A DNA stretch of 61,028 nucleotides from Pseudomonadota bacterium (GTDB lineage Bacteria; Pseudomonadota; Gammaproteobacteria; Arenicellales; UBA868), in NCBI GenBank assembly GCA_018672825.1, contig JABHUE010000059.1, positions 1 through 61,028 on the forward strand, given 5' to 3'. Position 1 is the stretch's first letter; every line of letters begins with the position of its first letter. Shown here one piece after another: positions 16,935 through 26,448 of this stretch. Under the pieces are notes generated by a model that was not told the origin of the DNA, searched no databases, and worked only from the letters and a program-made list of their open reading frames with translations. Made by a program: the position numbers and the translations under genes.

Positions 16935-17804
16935 ATGATCGAAAACCCTTTCATCGGCAGTGTTCAGAGTGATGACTTTGCATTAGAAGTTTTACAACGT
17001 TCCGATTCGATACCTGTTTTAGTCGATTTCTGGGCAGACTGGTGCAATCCTTGCAAAATGTTGATGCCGATTCTGGATAAATTGGCGCTCGAATACCAAG
17101 GCAAGTTTTTTATCGCCAAAATAGATACTGAGTCTGAAAAAGAGCTTTCAGCCACTTACGGTATACGGAGCTTACCGACAGTCAAAATTTTCCGGCATGG
17201 GCAAGTGGTGGACGAATTCATGGGTGTTCTACCGGAACCCCAGATTAAAGAAATCATTGATCGGCATGTGGCTCATCCGGCCGATGCCGAAATTGACAAA
17301 GCGGACCAGTTAGCTGGCGAGGGCGACATTGACCAGGCTATTTCGGTATTAAAAAAGGCTCGAGTCGAAAATCCGAACTATCCGAAACTATCGTTAAGTC
17401 TCGCAGCACATCAACTCAAGGCAAACGATCCGCATTCGGCTTCCGAGGCGCTATCAGATCTACCGCTGAATACCGCTTACGAAGCAGAGATAAAAAGAAT
17501 GCGGGCCCAAGTCAATCTTGCATTGCGTCTCGGAACCGAGGTCGATTTAACTGTCGTCGAAAACAAAGTTAATGCAGACCCTCACAATTTGGATGCGCGG
17601 CTTGGATGGGGTCAAGCGTTGCTTCAGAGTGAAGATAGCGTTGATGATGGAGTCGAAGTACTCATCGAAGTTATTCAGCGCGCCCGGGAGTCTGCGCAAG
17701 CTGAAGAAGCTCGTGAGACCTTAGTCCAATTATTTGGAAGCCTTAATCCGGCTGATTCTCGAGTCTCTTCTTATCGAAGACAGCTTGCTCGCGCATTACA
17801 CTAA
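16935..17804 (+). CDS. Thioredoxin-TPR protein, CnoX/YbbN-like co-chaperedoxin
   Basis: 289 residues from the ATG at 16935; the in-frame ATG at 16866 would add an unconserved leader. Residues 1-108 are a thioredoxin domain with active site WCNPC (Cys37, Cys40) and a cis-Pro (SLPTVKIF). The rest is a helical TPR-like region (around 120-285), the YbbN/CnoX arrangement. E. coli CnoX has lost the CxxC and acts as a holdase that passes clients to GroEL and DnaK; here both cysteines are present, so it may also reduce disulfides, as reported for alphaproteobacterial forms. Divergent from the EamA-TlpA pair; no clear Shine-Dalgarno. Confidence 0.88.
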   Translation: MIENPFIGSVQSDDFALEVLQRSDSIPVLVDFWADWCNPCKMLMPILDKLALEYQGKFFIAKIDTESEKELSATYGIRSLPTVKIFRHGQVVDEFMGVLPEPQIKEIIDRHVAHPADAEIDKADQLAGEGDIDQAISVLKKARVENPNYPKLSLSLAAHQLKANDPHSASEALSDLPLNTAYEAEIKRMRAQVNLALRLGTEVDLTVVENKVNADPHNLDARLGWGQALLQSEDSVDDGVEVLIEVIQRARESAQAEEARETLVQLFGSLNPADSRVSSYRRQLARALH

Positions 17805-17817
17805 TCACTCTCGTTCC

Positions 17818-18720
17818 CTATCCCCGCGGATGATGCGCGCTGTGAAGAGACTGCAGTCGAGCGCGAGCGACATGGGTGTAAATCTGGGTTGTTGAAAGGT
17901 CAGAGTGTCCCAGCAGCATTTGGACACTCCGAAGATCCGCCCCATGATTAAGCAAGTGTGTTGCGAAGGCGTGCCGTAAAGTGTGCGGGGAGATATCGGT
18001 TGTGATCCCCGCTCTCACCGCATACCGTTTAATCAGCTGCCAGAATGCTTGGCGGGTCATTGGATGTCCTCGTCGGGTCAGAAAAACGCCATCACTTTTG
18101 TGATCGCCGAGAAGGTCAGGGCGCCCGATTTCTAGATAACGCTCCAAACAATCAGATGCCTCATCTCCAAGCGGTACAATTCTCTCCTTCCCGCCTTTAC
18201 CCACAATTCGAATCAGACCCGTATTCAAATCCAGTTGACTCAAATTGAGCTTCACTAGTTCAGACACCCGCAATCCACTTGAATACATCGTTTCAAGCAT
18301 TGAACGATCCCTAAGTGATAACGCGGTTCCTTCCGAGGGCGCGCCCAAAAGCTTTTCGACCGCAGCCTCGGTCATTGCCTTAGGGAGTGGTCGACCTTGG
18401 GCCGGAGACCGAATATCCGAAGTAGGATCGACGACGATAAGACCCTCTCTGAGAAGATATCGGTAAAAACGCCTTAACGTTGATAAACGACGAGCTGACG
18501 ATCTTGCACTTAGTCCGGCATAAACGTTTGCGGCTAAGTAATTCAATAAATCGGCCCGACTCACCTTATCTAAGGCATCAATTTTTTCATCACACCATCT
18601 TTTAAACGCCGAAAGATCAGACCGGTAAGCCGCGAGAGTATTGGCACTCAAGCCAGACTCGAGCCAGGCCGCATCAAGAAATTGTTCAATTAAGTCGCCG
18701 GAACGGCCATCATCTGTCAT
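17818..18720 (-). CDS. xerD: Site-specific tyrosine recombinase XerD
   Basis: 300 residues, the standard XerD length. N-terminal SAM-like core-binding domain (1-105) followed by the catalytic domain with Arg151 (SSGLRVSELV), Lys175 (GKGGKER), His246 and Arg249 (SPHTLRHAFATHLL), His272 (LLGHSDLSTTQIY) and nucleophile Tyr281. Together with XerC it resolves chromosome dimers at dif under FtsK control. XerD rather than XerC is inferred from the 'QMLLGHSDLSTTQIYTHV' form and overall similarity. The start overlaps the stop of the upstream TPR-like gene by 4 nt. Confidence 0.93.
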   Translation of the reverse strand: MTDDGRSGDLIEQFLDAAWLESGLSANTLAAYRSDLSAFKRWCDEKIDALDKVSRADLLNYLAANVYAGLSARSSARRLSTLRRFYRYLLREGLIVVDPTSDIRSPAQGRPLPKAMTEAAVEKLLGAPSEGTALSLRDRSMLETMYSSGLRVSELVKLNLSQLDLNTGLIRIVGKGGKERIVPLGDEASDCLERYLEIGRPDLLGDHKSDGVFLTRRGHPMTRQAFWQLIKRYAVRAGITTDISPHTLRHAFATHLLNHGADLRSVQMLLGHSDLSTTQIYTHVARARLQSLHSAHHPRG

Positions 18721-20654
18721 GGGTTGCCCCGATGTATTTCAGCAAGTTGAATCTGGGCTAGCCGGTACTGTAACTTGGCCAAAATCTTCGGATCCGATGA
18801 ATTCCCCAATAACATCGTGTAGACCTTTTTCGCATCACTATAGTAGCCAGCGTCTTCAAGCGACTGGCCTGCTTTATAAAAAGCACTTTGACGCCACAAC
18901 AGGTCAGATTCTCCAGTCAAACTTGCGGATTCAAGATAGTAGATCGCTGCTCGTGGATAATCACCGAGACCCGCCCATGATTGCGCCATCCAATAAAAAA
19001 GTTCCTTTTTTTGTTCTGCCGTGCGAATTAAATGAGCCATTTGCTTAAATAATCGAATGGCAATCTCATGCTCCCCGAGAAACTGCAAATCGAATACGAT
19101 CTGCATCGCCCGATCGAGACTCCTCAAAGATAATAGGTCGACCGTGGAAAACCAAGCGACCAACTGGTTTGCACCAATTTCTGGCTTACCGCCCAGCACC
19201 TGAATTCTTGCGGAACGAAGAGTCCAAGCATCAATATTTACGCCGGGGGGAGGGGAATCAATCAGGGACTGAAGATTGGCAGCCAACGAAACGTCCGATT
19301 GTCGGAGCGCCCAATCTACCAAAAGAATTAAAACGCCATCATCCAAATTCTGAAATTTTTCAAGGACACCTTCTTCGCCAAAAAAAACCGATAACAAAAA
19401 ATCGGAGCCATCTTCAGCACAATTTTCAACCAGCCACTCATATGACGTGAGCGACCTTTCCGGATCATTTGACTCCCGGTTTAAAAAAATTCCCAGAGCC
19501 CGGCGATGCAAAATGTCTATATTTTTCCCATCGAGAACAAGCCTCCACGCACGATCCCTTTCCGTCTTTTCGATACCGCGATTTTTAAGTACATTCTCTG
19601 CTACATCAACATAAGCGACCAGAAGACTCGGCTTCAAATCAAAATTGAAAAAAGACGGAACCGTTGCTTCCGATTCGATGAGAAACTCAATCCCCCTCGC
19701 CCTTAATTCAGCGTACTCCGATGAATCAGCAATCCGAACAATAATTGCCTCCCGAAGCACTTTTAAGTTTCGATTAGCCGAGGGGATCGATACGAGGCCA
19801 AGTTGATGCAGAGCCTCAGAATCCGAAAGATCGGAATTTAGCCATTGCGCAAATGTCCGCCATAAATCTGCAGTCGGGGACGCGATGCCATTGAGACCGG
19901 CTATCGCTTCGTACGGCTGATCCAGAGAAATAGCGATCTGGGCCTTGAGTATTTTCCAGGATGGCTGGTCCGGGCGGTAAGCGGTTTCAAAAGTGCGTGC
20001 CGCTAAGCTTGCGTCCTCGAAATATTCCTGCGCGAAAAAAGTCTGAATAATTCCATAACGAGCCTGACGAATGACACCCTCCCGAATGTCAGGCCAAGCA
20101 AGAAGTCTGCGATAAACATCTCGAGCTTCTGAAGGATGACCATTTTTTAATATCGAACTCGCCAACCGAATGCCTATTTCAAATCTGATTGGACTTTCAT
20201 CATCAAGAAACGCTCGCCACAGCTGTCGATGCAACTCCTCATAATCCGCTTGCTGATCTAATAGTTGCCAGCGCTTGAGTTGTCGGTCGCGAGAGTTTTG
20301 ACCCCGGGCAAGCGGTACTTGATCAACCAAAAACAGTTGGAGCTGACTAAGGCCCGCCGAATTTAATTGCTCGGCAGACAGATCTTCAAGATCAGTCCCG
20401 AATCGGTCAATGTAACCTCTGAATTCGACTAATTCATCTGTGTCGACAACAGACTGCTCGTCACTGAAATTAAACAGGGTTTGAAAATTTAACTGGGGCT
20501 CTGGAAGAGTGGCCTCAGTTTTAGGAGAGGTTGGTATGGCAACGTCTGAAAAGGCTTGTCTAATGAATCCTGACAATAACGGGACCAAAAGCACAGTCAT
20601 CCACAAAATCACTGCGGATGATTTGGTGAATCGCCGGAGAGTTGTGCGAAACAT
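18717..20654 (-). CDS. Membrane-anchored TPR-like repeat protein, unknown function
   Basis: About 645 residues. From the ATG at 20654 it begins with a basic stretch and a single hydrophobic segment (VILWMTVLLVPLLSGFI) that should be a signal anchor or signal peptide, followed by a long helical part with tetratricopeptide-like pairs (e.g. AAIYYLESASLTGESDLLWR, QSLEDAGYYSDAKKVYTMLL near the C-terminus). An in-frame ATG at 20711 is possible, but it lies inside a perfect hairpin that looks like the end of the rplS transcript, so I prefer the internal start. Likely a periplasmic scaffold; overlaps xerD by 4 nt. No named family recognised. Confidence 0.8.
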   Translation of the reverse strand: MFRTTLRRFTKSSAVILWMTVLLVPLLSGFIRQAFSDVAIPTSPKTEATLPEPQLNFQTLFNFSDEQSVVDTDELVEFRGYIDRFGTDLEDLSAEQLNSAGLSQLQLFLVDQVPLARGQNSRDRQLKRWQLLDQQADYEELHRQLWRAFLDDESPIRFEIGIRLASSILKNGHPSEARDVYRRLLAWPDIREGVIRQARYGIIQTFFAQEYFEDASLAARTFETAYRPDQPSWKILKAQIAISLDQPYEAIAGLNGIASPTADLWRTFAQWLNSDLSDSEALHQLGLVSIPSANRNLKVLREAIIVRIADSSEYAELRARGIEFLIESEATVPSFFNFDLKPSLLVAYVDVAENVLKNRGIEKTERDRAWRLVLDGKNIDILHRRALGIFLNRESNDPERSLTSYEWLVENCAEDGSDFLLSVFFGEEGVLEKFQNLDDGVLILLVDWALRQSDVSLAANLQSLIDSPPPGVNIDAWTLRSARIQVLGGKPEIGANQLVAWFSTVDLLSLRSLDRAMQIVFDLQFLGEHEIAIRLFKQMAHLIRTAEQKKELFYWMAQSWAGLGDYPRAAIYYLESASLTGESDLLWRQSAFYKAGQSLEDAGYYSDAKKVYTMLLGNSSDPKILAKLQYRLAQIQLAEIHRGNP

Positions 20655-20705
20655 TGCTAGTCGGTCCACGGACAACGATTCCGATCGGCACCGATCCTGG
20701 ATGAG

Positions 20706-20732
20706 GCCCATCAACTGCGTCAGTTGATGGGC
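20706..20732 (-). terminator. Perfect 12-bp hairpin after rplS
   Basis: GCCCATCAACTG (20706-20717) and CAGTTGATGGGC (20721-20732) form a perfect stem with a 3-nt loop, beginning 11 nt after the rplS stop. No T-tract follows on either strand, so it is a weak or Rho-assisted terminator, or an mRNA 3'-end stabiliser, for the rpsP-rimM-trmD-rplS transcript. It also overlaps an alternative start of the downstream gene. Confidence 0.6.
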
Positions 20733-20743
20733 ATATCAGGCTC

Positions 20744-21091
20744 TTAAGCGATTTTTTCCCGAATTCGGGCCGATTTTCCGGTGCGACCTCTCAGGTAATA
20801 GAGTTTTGCCCGGCGAACATCGCCTCGTCGACGAACTTCAATATCCGCCACAAGCGGGCTATGCGTCTGAAACACCCGTTCTACCCCTTCGCCGTAGGAC
20901 ATCTTGCGAACAGTAAACGAAGAGTTGAGCCCACGATTTTTTATCGCGATAACAACGCCCTCGAACGCCTGAAGACGCTCACGCGCACCTTCTTTAACTT
21001 TTACCTGAACACGCACGGTATCCCCCGGCGAAAACTCCGGGATCTCCGGCTTCAACTGCTCATTTTCCAACTGTTGAATGATACTTGTCAT
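20744..21091 (-). CDS. rplS: 50S ribosomal protein L19
   Basis: 115 residues, full length for bL19. Typical features: the '[14 protein letters not shown]' strand, '[11 protein letters not shown]', '[13 protein letters not shown]' and '[18 protein letters not shown]'. L19 sits at the subunit interface. The ATG overlaps the trmD stop by 4 nt (ATGA), the usual coupling in this operon. The hairpin at 20706-20732 follows. Confidence 0.98.
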   Translation of the reverse strand: MTSIIQQLENEQLKPEIPEFSPGDTVRVQVKVKEGARERLQAFEGVVIAIKNRGLNSSFTVRKMSYGEGVERVFQTHSPLVADIEVRRRGDVRRAKLYYLRGRTGKSARIREKIA

Positions 21092-21843
21092 TGGGAACTC
21101 TCCTGTCCTTGTTCCGAAGTTTGAATCTTAAACTCTCTTAAAAGAGATGCTTCCTCATCACTTAAATATTTATCTTTTAAAAGATCAGGTCGCCGTAACC
21201 AAGTTTGGCCCAGAGCCTGCTTTAACCGCCAACGCCTGATCTTGTCATGATTTCCGCCCAGTAACTCAGAGGGCACCGACCGACCCTCGAACTCTTCCGG
21301 CCGGGTGTAATGCGGCCAGTCAAGCAATCCATTGCTGAAAGATTCAGCGTCGATGGATTCGTTATTTCCCAGTACACCTGGCAAATAACGAACCATTGCT
21401 TCAATTAATACCATTGCAGGAAGTTCTCCCCCCGCGACCACATAATCTCCAATCGATATTTCTTCGTCGACCTCTGCATCAAGTACTCGTTGATCGATTC
21501 CCTCATATCGTCCTGTCAGTAACACTAGGGCTGGCACTCCCGCAAGCTCACGAACCTTTTCTTGGGTCAGCGTCCGCCCTTGGGGGCTCAAATAAACAAC
21601 CTTTCCATTAGCCTCTAACTTTGCCGCCCTTAGCGCCCGAGACAGCTGCGGCGCCTGCATGACCATCCCCGGCCCCCCGCCATACGGACGATCATCTATC
21701 CTTCGATAATTATCTTCAGCGTAATCTCTTGGATCCCATAATCCAAGCTCCAAATGCCCTCTTTCGATAGCGACCCGCGACATGCCGCAGTCTTCAACGG
21801 CCCTGAACATCTGCGGGAAAATGGTCACGACATCTATTCGCAC
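21088..21843 (-). CDS. trmD: tRNA (guanine-37-N1)-methyltransferase TrmD
   Basis: 251 residues. SPOUT-fold SAM-dependent enzyme that makes m1G37 in tRNAs with G36, preventing +1 frameshifting. Seen motifs: '[11 protein letters not shown]' N-terminus, '[13 protein letters not shown]', '[10 protein letters not shown]', '[12 protein letters not shown]' and '[17 protein letters not shown]' (the knot region binding SAM). GTG start at 21843, 36 nt after rimM; overlaps rplS by 4 nt. Confidence 0.98.
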   Translation of the reverse strand: MRIDVVTIFPQMFRAVEDCGMSRVAIERGHLELGLWDPRDYAEDNYRRIDDRPYGGGPGMVMQAPQLSRALRAAKLEANGKVVYLSPQGRTLTQEKVRELAGVPALVLLTGRYEGIDQRVLDAEVDEEISIGDYVVAGGELPAMVLIEAMVRYLPGVLGNNESIDAESFSNGLLDWPHYTRPEEFEGRSVPSELLGGNHDKIRRWRLKQALGQTWLRRPDLLKDKYLSDEEASLLREFKIQTSEQGQESSQ

Positions 21844-21879
21844 TTTTTGCCGTCCATAAGATGACCGTTTACCTGATTG

Positions 21880-22389
21880 TCAAAAATCAACGCTCCAATC
21901 TACAGTAATCTTTCCATTGTCCAGGTCGACGTGCGTCACCGCGTTTTTTGTGTAGGGAATAAGTCGTTCCCGATCACCCTTCACAACCAACACATCGTTC
22001 GCCCCTGTCTCTATCAAACTTGTCACTTTCCCAAGCGGCTCGCTATCAAGATTGAAAACCTCGAGACCTTGCAATTGAAACCAGTAAAACTCTCCAGAAT
22101 CTGCTGCGATCAGCCAATCCGGATATACCGCAACTTCTATCCCCCTGAGCTTTTCTGCATCGTCCCTGTCATTACAATCCATAAGTTTTGCAATCACGGT
22201 TTTTCCATGCACCTGACCTAATTCAACCTGGCATTCAGTCCATTTTTGCTCATGACCTAACAACCAACGAGGGTGATTTAAAATATCGCCTCGATGACGG
22301 GAATAGTCGAAAATTTTGACCCAGCCCTTTACGCCAAACACCCCGCTAATTTTTCCAAGAATTAGCGGTTTAGCTTTTTGCCCAGTCAT
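21880..22389 (-). CDS. rimM: Ribosome maturation factor RimM
   Basis: 169 residues. Two domains expected for RimM: N-terminal RimM barrel ('LGKISGVFGVKGWVKIFDYS') and C-terminal PRC barrel ('EFYWFQLQGLEVFN', 'GANDVLVVKG', 'LIPYTKNAVTHVDLDNGKI'). It binds S19 during maturation of the 30S head. Located between rpsP and trmD as in other gammaproteobacteria; 33 nt after rpsP. Confidence 0.97.
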   Translation of the reverse strand: MTGQKAKPLILGKISGVFGVKGWVKIFDYSRHRGDILNHPRWLLGHEQKWTECQVELGQVHGKTVIAKLMDCNDRDDAEKLRGIEVAVYPDWLIAADSGEFYWFQLQGLEVFNLDSEPLGKVTSLIETGANDVLVVKGDRERLIPYTKNAVTHVDLDNGKITVDWSVDF

Positions 22390-22422
22390 GAATTTGCTCC
22401 ATCAAAACAGAGCAGAAACCGA

Positions 22423-22680
22423 TTACGCCGCTGATGCTTCCATATTTTTCAAAAGACTGGCAACGCGCTCTGATGGTTGGGCACCCTGACTAATCCAGAA
22501 ATCTGCTCGCTCGCGATCAAGACGTAACGACTCTTCGCTTTTAGCTGCCATTGGATTAAAGAAGCCAATCCTTTCAATGAAACGACCGCGTGGCTGACGT
22601 CGTCGATCAGATACTACAATTGAGTAAAAAGGCCGCTTTTTTGAGCCGCCGCGGGCGAGCCGTATGGTCACCATGAACAA
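22423..22680 (-). CDS. rpsP: 30S ribosomal protein S16
   Basis: 85 residues, full length for bS16. '[31 protein letters not shown]' region at the N-terminus (split here by memory of the family: MVTIRLAR then [10 protein letters not shown]) and 'ERIGFFNP' are diagnostic. ATG at 22680 with a GAGGATTTTGTTC leader. First gene of the rpsP-rimM-trmD-rplS unit, 74 nt downstream of ffh. Confidence 0.98.
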   Translation of the reverse strand: MFMVTIRLARGGSKKRPFYSIVVSDRRRQPRGRFIERIGFFNPMAAKSEESLRLDRERADFWISQGAQPSERVASLLKNMEASAA

Positions 22681-22754
22681 AATCCTCTAAAAAATCGTTT
22701 AAACGCGCGGATTTTACCATAGAAAATCCTTGAACTGTTCTTGCTAGCCCGCTT

Positions 22755-24122
22755 TTATTGAAACGGAAACCCTGCCCCGCCAGGCCCGCCCATGCCCTTT
22801 AATTGACCGAGCATTTTTGACATTCCCCCTTTGCCTTTCATTTTTTTCATCATTTTCTGCATTTGGGCGAACTGTTTCAGCAATCGATTGACGTCCTGGA
22901 CCTGCGTTCCCGAACCCGCAGCAATTCGCCGCTTACGGGAACCTTTCATAACAGCTGGAAACAATCGCTCATGGGCTGTCATCGAATTAATGATCGCGAT
23001 GAGGCGGGTCGTCTCCCCGCCCATCGCCTGATTTTTGACTGCCGCGGGCAAATTGGATGCTCCAGGAAGCTTATCCATCAGGCCGCCGAGTCCACCCATG
23101 CTTTCAACCTGAAGAAGTTGCTCTCGAAAATCCTCAAAATCAAACCCTTTCCCCTTTTTTAATTTCGCCGAGATCTTCCGAGCTTTTTCCTGGTCAACAT
23201 TACGCTGAACCTCCTCAACCAAGCCGACGACATCCCCCATCCCCAAAATTCGAGACGCCACCCGATCCGGATAGAAGGGTTCAAGTGCCTCTGTCGATTC
23301 CCCCATACCAAGAAACTTAATAGGCTTTCCAGTCACCTGGCGTATCGAAAGTGCAGCGCCACCACGAGCATCGCCATCTGCTTTAGTTAGAATGACTCCT
23401 GTCAGTGACAGTGCTTGATCAAAAGCGGCGGCACTGCGAACAGCATCTTGCCCCGTCATGCTGTCGACAACGAACAAAGTCTCGATCGGACTTACGACGT
23501 CATGCAACGCGCGTAACTCCTCCATCATCTCGTCGTCGACATGCAGGCGACCTGCCGTATCGATGATCAAGACGTCGTGGGCTTTTACTTTTGCGTGCTC
23601 GAGCGCGCTCTCCGCGATTGCCTTCGGTGTCTCGCCTTCGTTCAAAAAATCGACATTGACTTGAGAGGATAGTTGTCGAAGTTGTTCAATCGCGGCCGGT
23701 CTGTAGATATCAACACTCGTAAGCAAGACCCGCTTTTTTTCTTGGGTTGAAAGAAGATAAGCAAGCTTTGCTGCAGTGGTCGTCTTACCAGCCCCCTGAA
23801 GACCTGCAAGTAACACCACAGCAGGTGGGCGAGCAGCAAGATTGAGGCGCTCGTTCGCAGCACCCATCAAATTCACCAGCTCATCGTTAACGATCTTGAT
23901 GAAGGCTTGCCCAGGAGTCAGACTGGTCAGGACCTCAGCGCCAACGGCACGAATCTTTACATCTTCAAGAAAGCCCTTGACGACAGGTAGCGCAACATCA
24001 GCTTCAAGCAGTGCAATTCGGACTTCGCGCAATGCCTCACTAATATTTTCGTCGCTTAATCTTCCACGACCCGTGAGATCCTTAAAAGTCGCTTTTAAAC
24101 GATCGCCTAGTTGAGAGAACAT
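22755..24122 (-). CDS. ffh: Signal recognition particle protein Ffh (SRP54)
   Basis: 455 residues. N and G domains (1-295) with P-loop LAGLQGAGKTTTAAKLA, the G3 region DTAGRLHVDDEM and G4 TKADGDARGG, then the methionine-rich M domain (about 325-430) and a glycine-rich tail ending GGAGFPFQ. Binds 4.5S RNA and nascent signal sequences and docks with FtsY at the inner membrane. Transcribed towards rpsP; its start is divergent from ypjD, with an inverted repeat at 24185-24204 in between. Confidence 0.98.
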   Translation of the reverse strand: MFSQLGDRLKATFKDLTGRGRLSDENISEALREVRIALLEADVALPVVKGFLEDVKIRAVGAEVLTSLTPGQAFIKIVNDELVNLMGAANERLNLAARPPAVVLLAGLQGAGKTTTAAKLAYLLSTQEKKRVLLTSVDIYRPAAIEQLRQLSSQVNVDFLNEGETPKAIAESALEHAKVKAHDVLIIDTAGRLHVDDEMMEELRALHDVVSPIETLFVVDSMTGQDAVRSAAAFDQALSLTGVILTKADGDARGGAALSIRQVTGKPIKFLGMGESTEALEPFYPDRVASRILGMGDVVGLVEEVQRNVDQEKARKISAKLKKGKGFDFEDFREQLLQVESMGGLGGLMDKLPGASNLPAAVKNQAMGGETTRLIAIINSMTAHERLFPAVMKGSRKRRIAAGSGTQVQDVNRLLKQFAQMQKMMKKMKGKGGMSKMLGQLKGMGGPGGAGFPFQ

Positions 24123-24184
24123 ACGATAATCATGCCCTTTTTAAATGAAATATGACTTGGGTTAATGTATTGCGAAACGCTTAC

Positions 24185-24204
24185 GTTTAACGCATACGTT
24201 AAAC
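24185..24204. promoter_or_regulatory. Inverted repeat between ffh and ypjD
   Basis: GTTTAACG (24185-24192), CATA spacer, CGTTAAAC (24197-24204): a perfect 8-bp inverted repeat in the 173-nt divergent intergenic region. The arrangement suits a dimeric repressor or activator site, or a small hairpin in the ypjD leader; no known consensus is recognised. Partial copies of the same word (CGTTTAACGCATACG) surround it. Confidence 0.4.
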
Positions 24205-24295
24205 TTAATCTTTAAACCGAACACCATTTTACACCCAAGGTCGTTTCACCCTGATCAATCGTTTGAAAACTTATCGCCTTTAATTCCAAACTAAC

Positions 24296-25096
24296 ATGAT
24301 TAATTTATTTAATTTTTCTGCAATGGCGCTGTACCTTGGCGCTTGGATCCTTTTGCTCCGAGAACTTTCCAACCAGAAAAAATCTGTCTCACGCCCCTTT
24401 GAAATCATGTTTACCTATCTTGCTGTTATTGCCCACGGGTTAACGCTCGCACCCCCGATTCTTCTTGCGGAAACACCTAATTTGGCGCTAGGCACAACAC
24501 TTTCTCTGATTGTATTTCTAATTGTCACTTTGTTTCTTATTGTTCGCTACTTTCAGCCTATTTATTCGCTGGGATTGCTTGTTTTACCTATCGCATTCAG
24601 CGCCGTCGCCATTGGTTGGTGGATACCGGGTCCGACGTACCTATCCCAACTCGGTGGTGCGGCAGGACTCATGCATGTCACTGGCGCGGGACTTGCCTAC
24701 GCCCTTTTAAGTCTCGCGCTAGCACAAGCGCTCTTGTTGGGTTTTCAGGATAAGCGACTGAAGCAAAAACAATCCTTAAGCCTCGATATGGCGTTTCCCC
24801 CAATCCAGACGATGGAAGTCACCTTATTTCAAATGGTTTATTCTGGCTTTGGCCTCTTAACCCTTACTTTGATCAGTGGCGTTTTATCTTCTAATGACAT
24901 GTTTGGCGAAAGTTTTTTGTTTAACCACCACACTGTACTCGCCCTGCTTGCCTGGATCAGTCTTTTAGGGCTTGTGTTGGGAAGAATATGCCTCGGTTGG
25001 CGAGGCCGGATTGCGATCATATGGACGGGCCTGGGATTCACCCTTCTGGCACTGGGTTATTTTGGCTCCCGATTTGTTCTTGAAATTATTCTTTAA
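24296..25096 (+). CDS. ypjD: Inner-membrane cytochrome c assembly-like protein YpjD (CcsA/HemX family)
   Basis: 266 residues with about eight hydrophobic helices. Conserved histidines in helices (AHGLTLAP, GLMHVTGAGLAYALL, NHHTVLALLAW) fit the haem-handling CcsA/CcmC/HemX superfamily, and the position divergent from ffh matches the usual ypjD neighbourhood in gammaproteobacteria. Lacks a clear WWD motif apart from 'GWWIPGPT'. Function in E. coli is not firmly known. Its stop is 2 nt from that of the convergent FAD oxidase. Confidence 0.85.
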   Translation: MINLFNFSAMALYLGAWILLLRELSNQKKSVSRPFEIMFTYLAVIAHGLTLAPPILLAETPNLALGTTLSLIVFLIVTLFLIVRYFQPIYSLGLLVLPIAFSAVAIGWWIPGPTYLSQLGGAAGLMHVTGAGLAYALLSLALAQALLLGFQDKRLKQKQSLSLDMAFPPIQTMEVTLFQMVYSGFGLLTLTLISGVLSSNDMFGESFLFNHHTVLALLAWISLLGLVLGRICLGWRGRIAIIWTGLGFTLLALGYFGSRFVLEIIL

Positions 25097-25098
25097 CG

Positions 25099-26412
25099 CT
25101 AGATCCCAAGACGATCCAAAAATCCATACCACCCTACAGAAGCGGACAGGAACCATGGGTTACCGTAGTAGCCGGGGCGGGTTCGAAAAGGTAAGTCAGA
25201 AAGCACCGTGCGTCCCGCTTCTTGCCCCATGATTTGCTGACCCAGTCTTGTGCCGAAATAAGTGGAAAGCGCAACACCTGATCCACAATACCCCATTGAG
25301 TACCAAATACCGTCATGTCGCCCAATATGCGGCATGTGCTGGAACGTCCAACCGACAAATCCCATCCAGGAGTGGCTGATTTTCGCTGTTCGCAGCTGTG
25401 GGAAAATCGCAGTCATGTGTCTGTGGAGTCGGGGCGCGCTAATCCGAGGATCAGTCTCGTTGAGAGATACCCGGCCGCCAAATATTATTCGCCTGCCATC
25501 GGGAGACAATCGAAAATAAACAACAATGCGGCGGGAATCCACCACCATGCGATCTCGGGGTATCAGCGATCGGGCGACATCGTCACCAAGGTCTTCTGTC
25601 GCGATCATATAACTCCCGATCGAAAAAACCCGTCGATGGAGCCAAGGTGTTAATCGGGATGTATAGCCATTTGTTGCGACCACAACCTCGGCAGCATGTA
25701 CCGCACCACGTGACGTCTGAATATCGAAACCTGCACCCTTTGACCGCTTCAAAACCCCAAGCGCTTCAGTGAAGCCCTCCACTATGACCCCCGCTTCCCG
25801 CACTTTCCCGAGAACGCCTCGATGGTAGGCTGCAGGATCCACAGAAGCAAACTGCGTTTGAACAATTCCGCCGTGATAAAAATCCGAACTTATCTCTTCA
25901 CGTTGATCCTCTCGTTGCACTAACTGCGCATCGACTTCCAAGCCTTTCTGCTGCGCGTTGATCTTACGTTTAAGTTTTTCAAAATGCCTGGGAGAGTGCG
26001 CGCCGTAAAATCGCCCACACACCCGATAATCACAATCGATTCCTTCCTCCTGTATGAAATCACCAATCGAGCTAATCGCCCGAAGCCCTTCGCGGTGGGC
26101 CTCGAAAGCCGTGTGCGACCCATGATCTTTTGCGAGCGCGTCGAAATCAGGCTTGATTCCCGTCGAGATTTGTCCACCGTTTCTGGAACTGCACCCCCAG
26201 CCCGGCTCGTTTGCATCAATCACCAGTGTCGATTTTCCGCCGCGCGCCGTCTGCAATGCAGCGCAAAGCCCTGTGTAGCCTGAACCAATAATCAGGACAT
26301 CAACATTCTTAGGCAACGGTGCAGGATCAGGGTTGTCCAGAGGCGAACGATCCCACCAAAAAGGTCGATCCTTAAAATCATGCGAAAAAAGATCATCTGT
26401 AGATTTCGGCAT
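25099..26412 (-). CDS. FAD-dependent amine oxidase, PuuB-like (DAO family)
   Basis: 437 residues. The N-terminal 'RPFWWDRSP' leader followed by the FAD Rossmann motif GSGYTG (43-48) and 'EPGWGCSSRNGGQ' is typical of the gamma-glutamylputrescine oxidase branch of DAO/GlpO oxidoreductases. A C-terminal 'YSMGYCGSGVALSTYFG' completes the FAD site. It probably oxidises a primary or secondary amine to an aldehyde plus H2O2 or reduced acceptor. A PuuA-like ligase is 2.7 kb away on the same strand, supporting a gamma-glutamylated amine as substrate (inference). It lies 36 nt downstream of the enolase-superfamily gene. Confidence 0.87.
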   Translation of the reverse strand: MPKSTDDLFSHDFKDRPFWWDRSPLDNPDPAPLPKNVDVLIIGSGYTGLCAALQTARGGKSTLVIDANEPGWGCSSRNGGQISTGIKPDFDALAKDHGSHTAFEAHREGLRAISSIGDFIQEEGIDCDYRVCGRFYGAHSPRHFEKLKRKINAQQKGLEVDAQLVQREDQREEISSDFYHGGIVQTQFASVDPAAYHRGVLGKVREAGVIVEGFTEALGVLKRSKGAGFDIQTSRGAVHAAEVVVATNGYTSRLTPWLHRRVFSIGSYMIATEDLGDDVARSLIPRDRMVVDSRRIVVYFRLSPDGRRIIFGGRVSLNETDPRISAPRLHRHMTAIFPQLRTAKISHSWMGFVGWTFQHMPHIGRHDGIWYSMGYCGSGVALSTYFGTRLGQQIMGQEAGRTVLSDLPFRTRPGYYGNPWFLSASVGWYGFLDRLGI

Positions 26413-26448
26413 TCACAATCTCATTTTATTTTAATAAGGTCATTTGCC

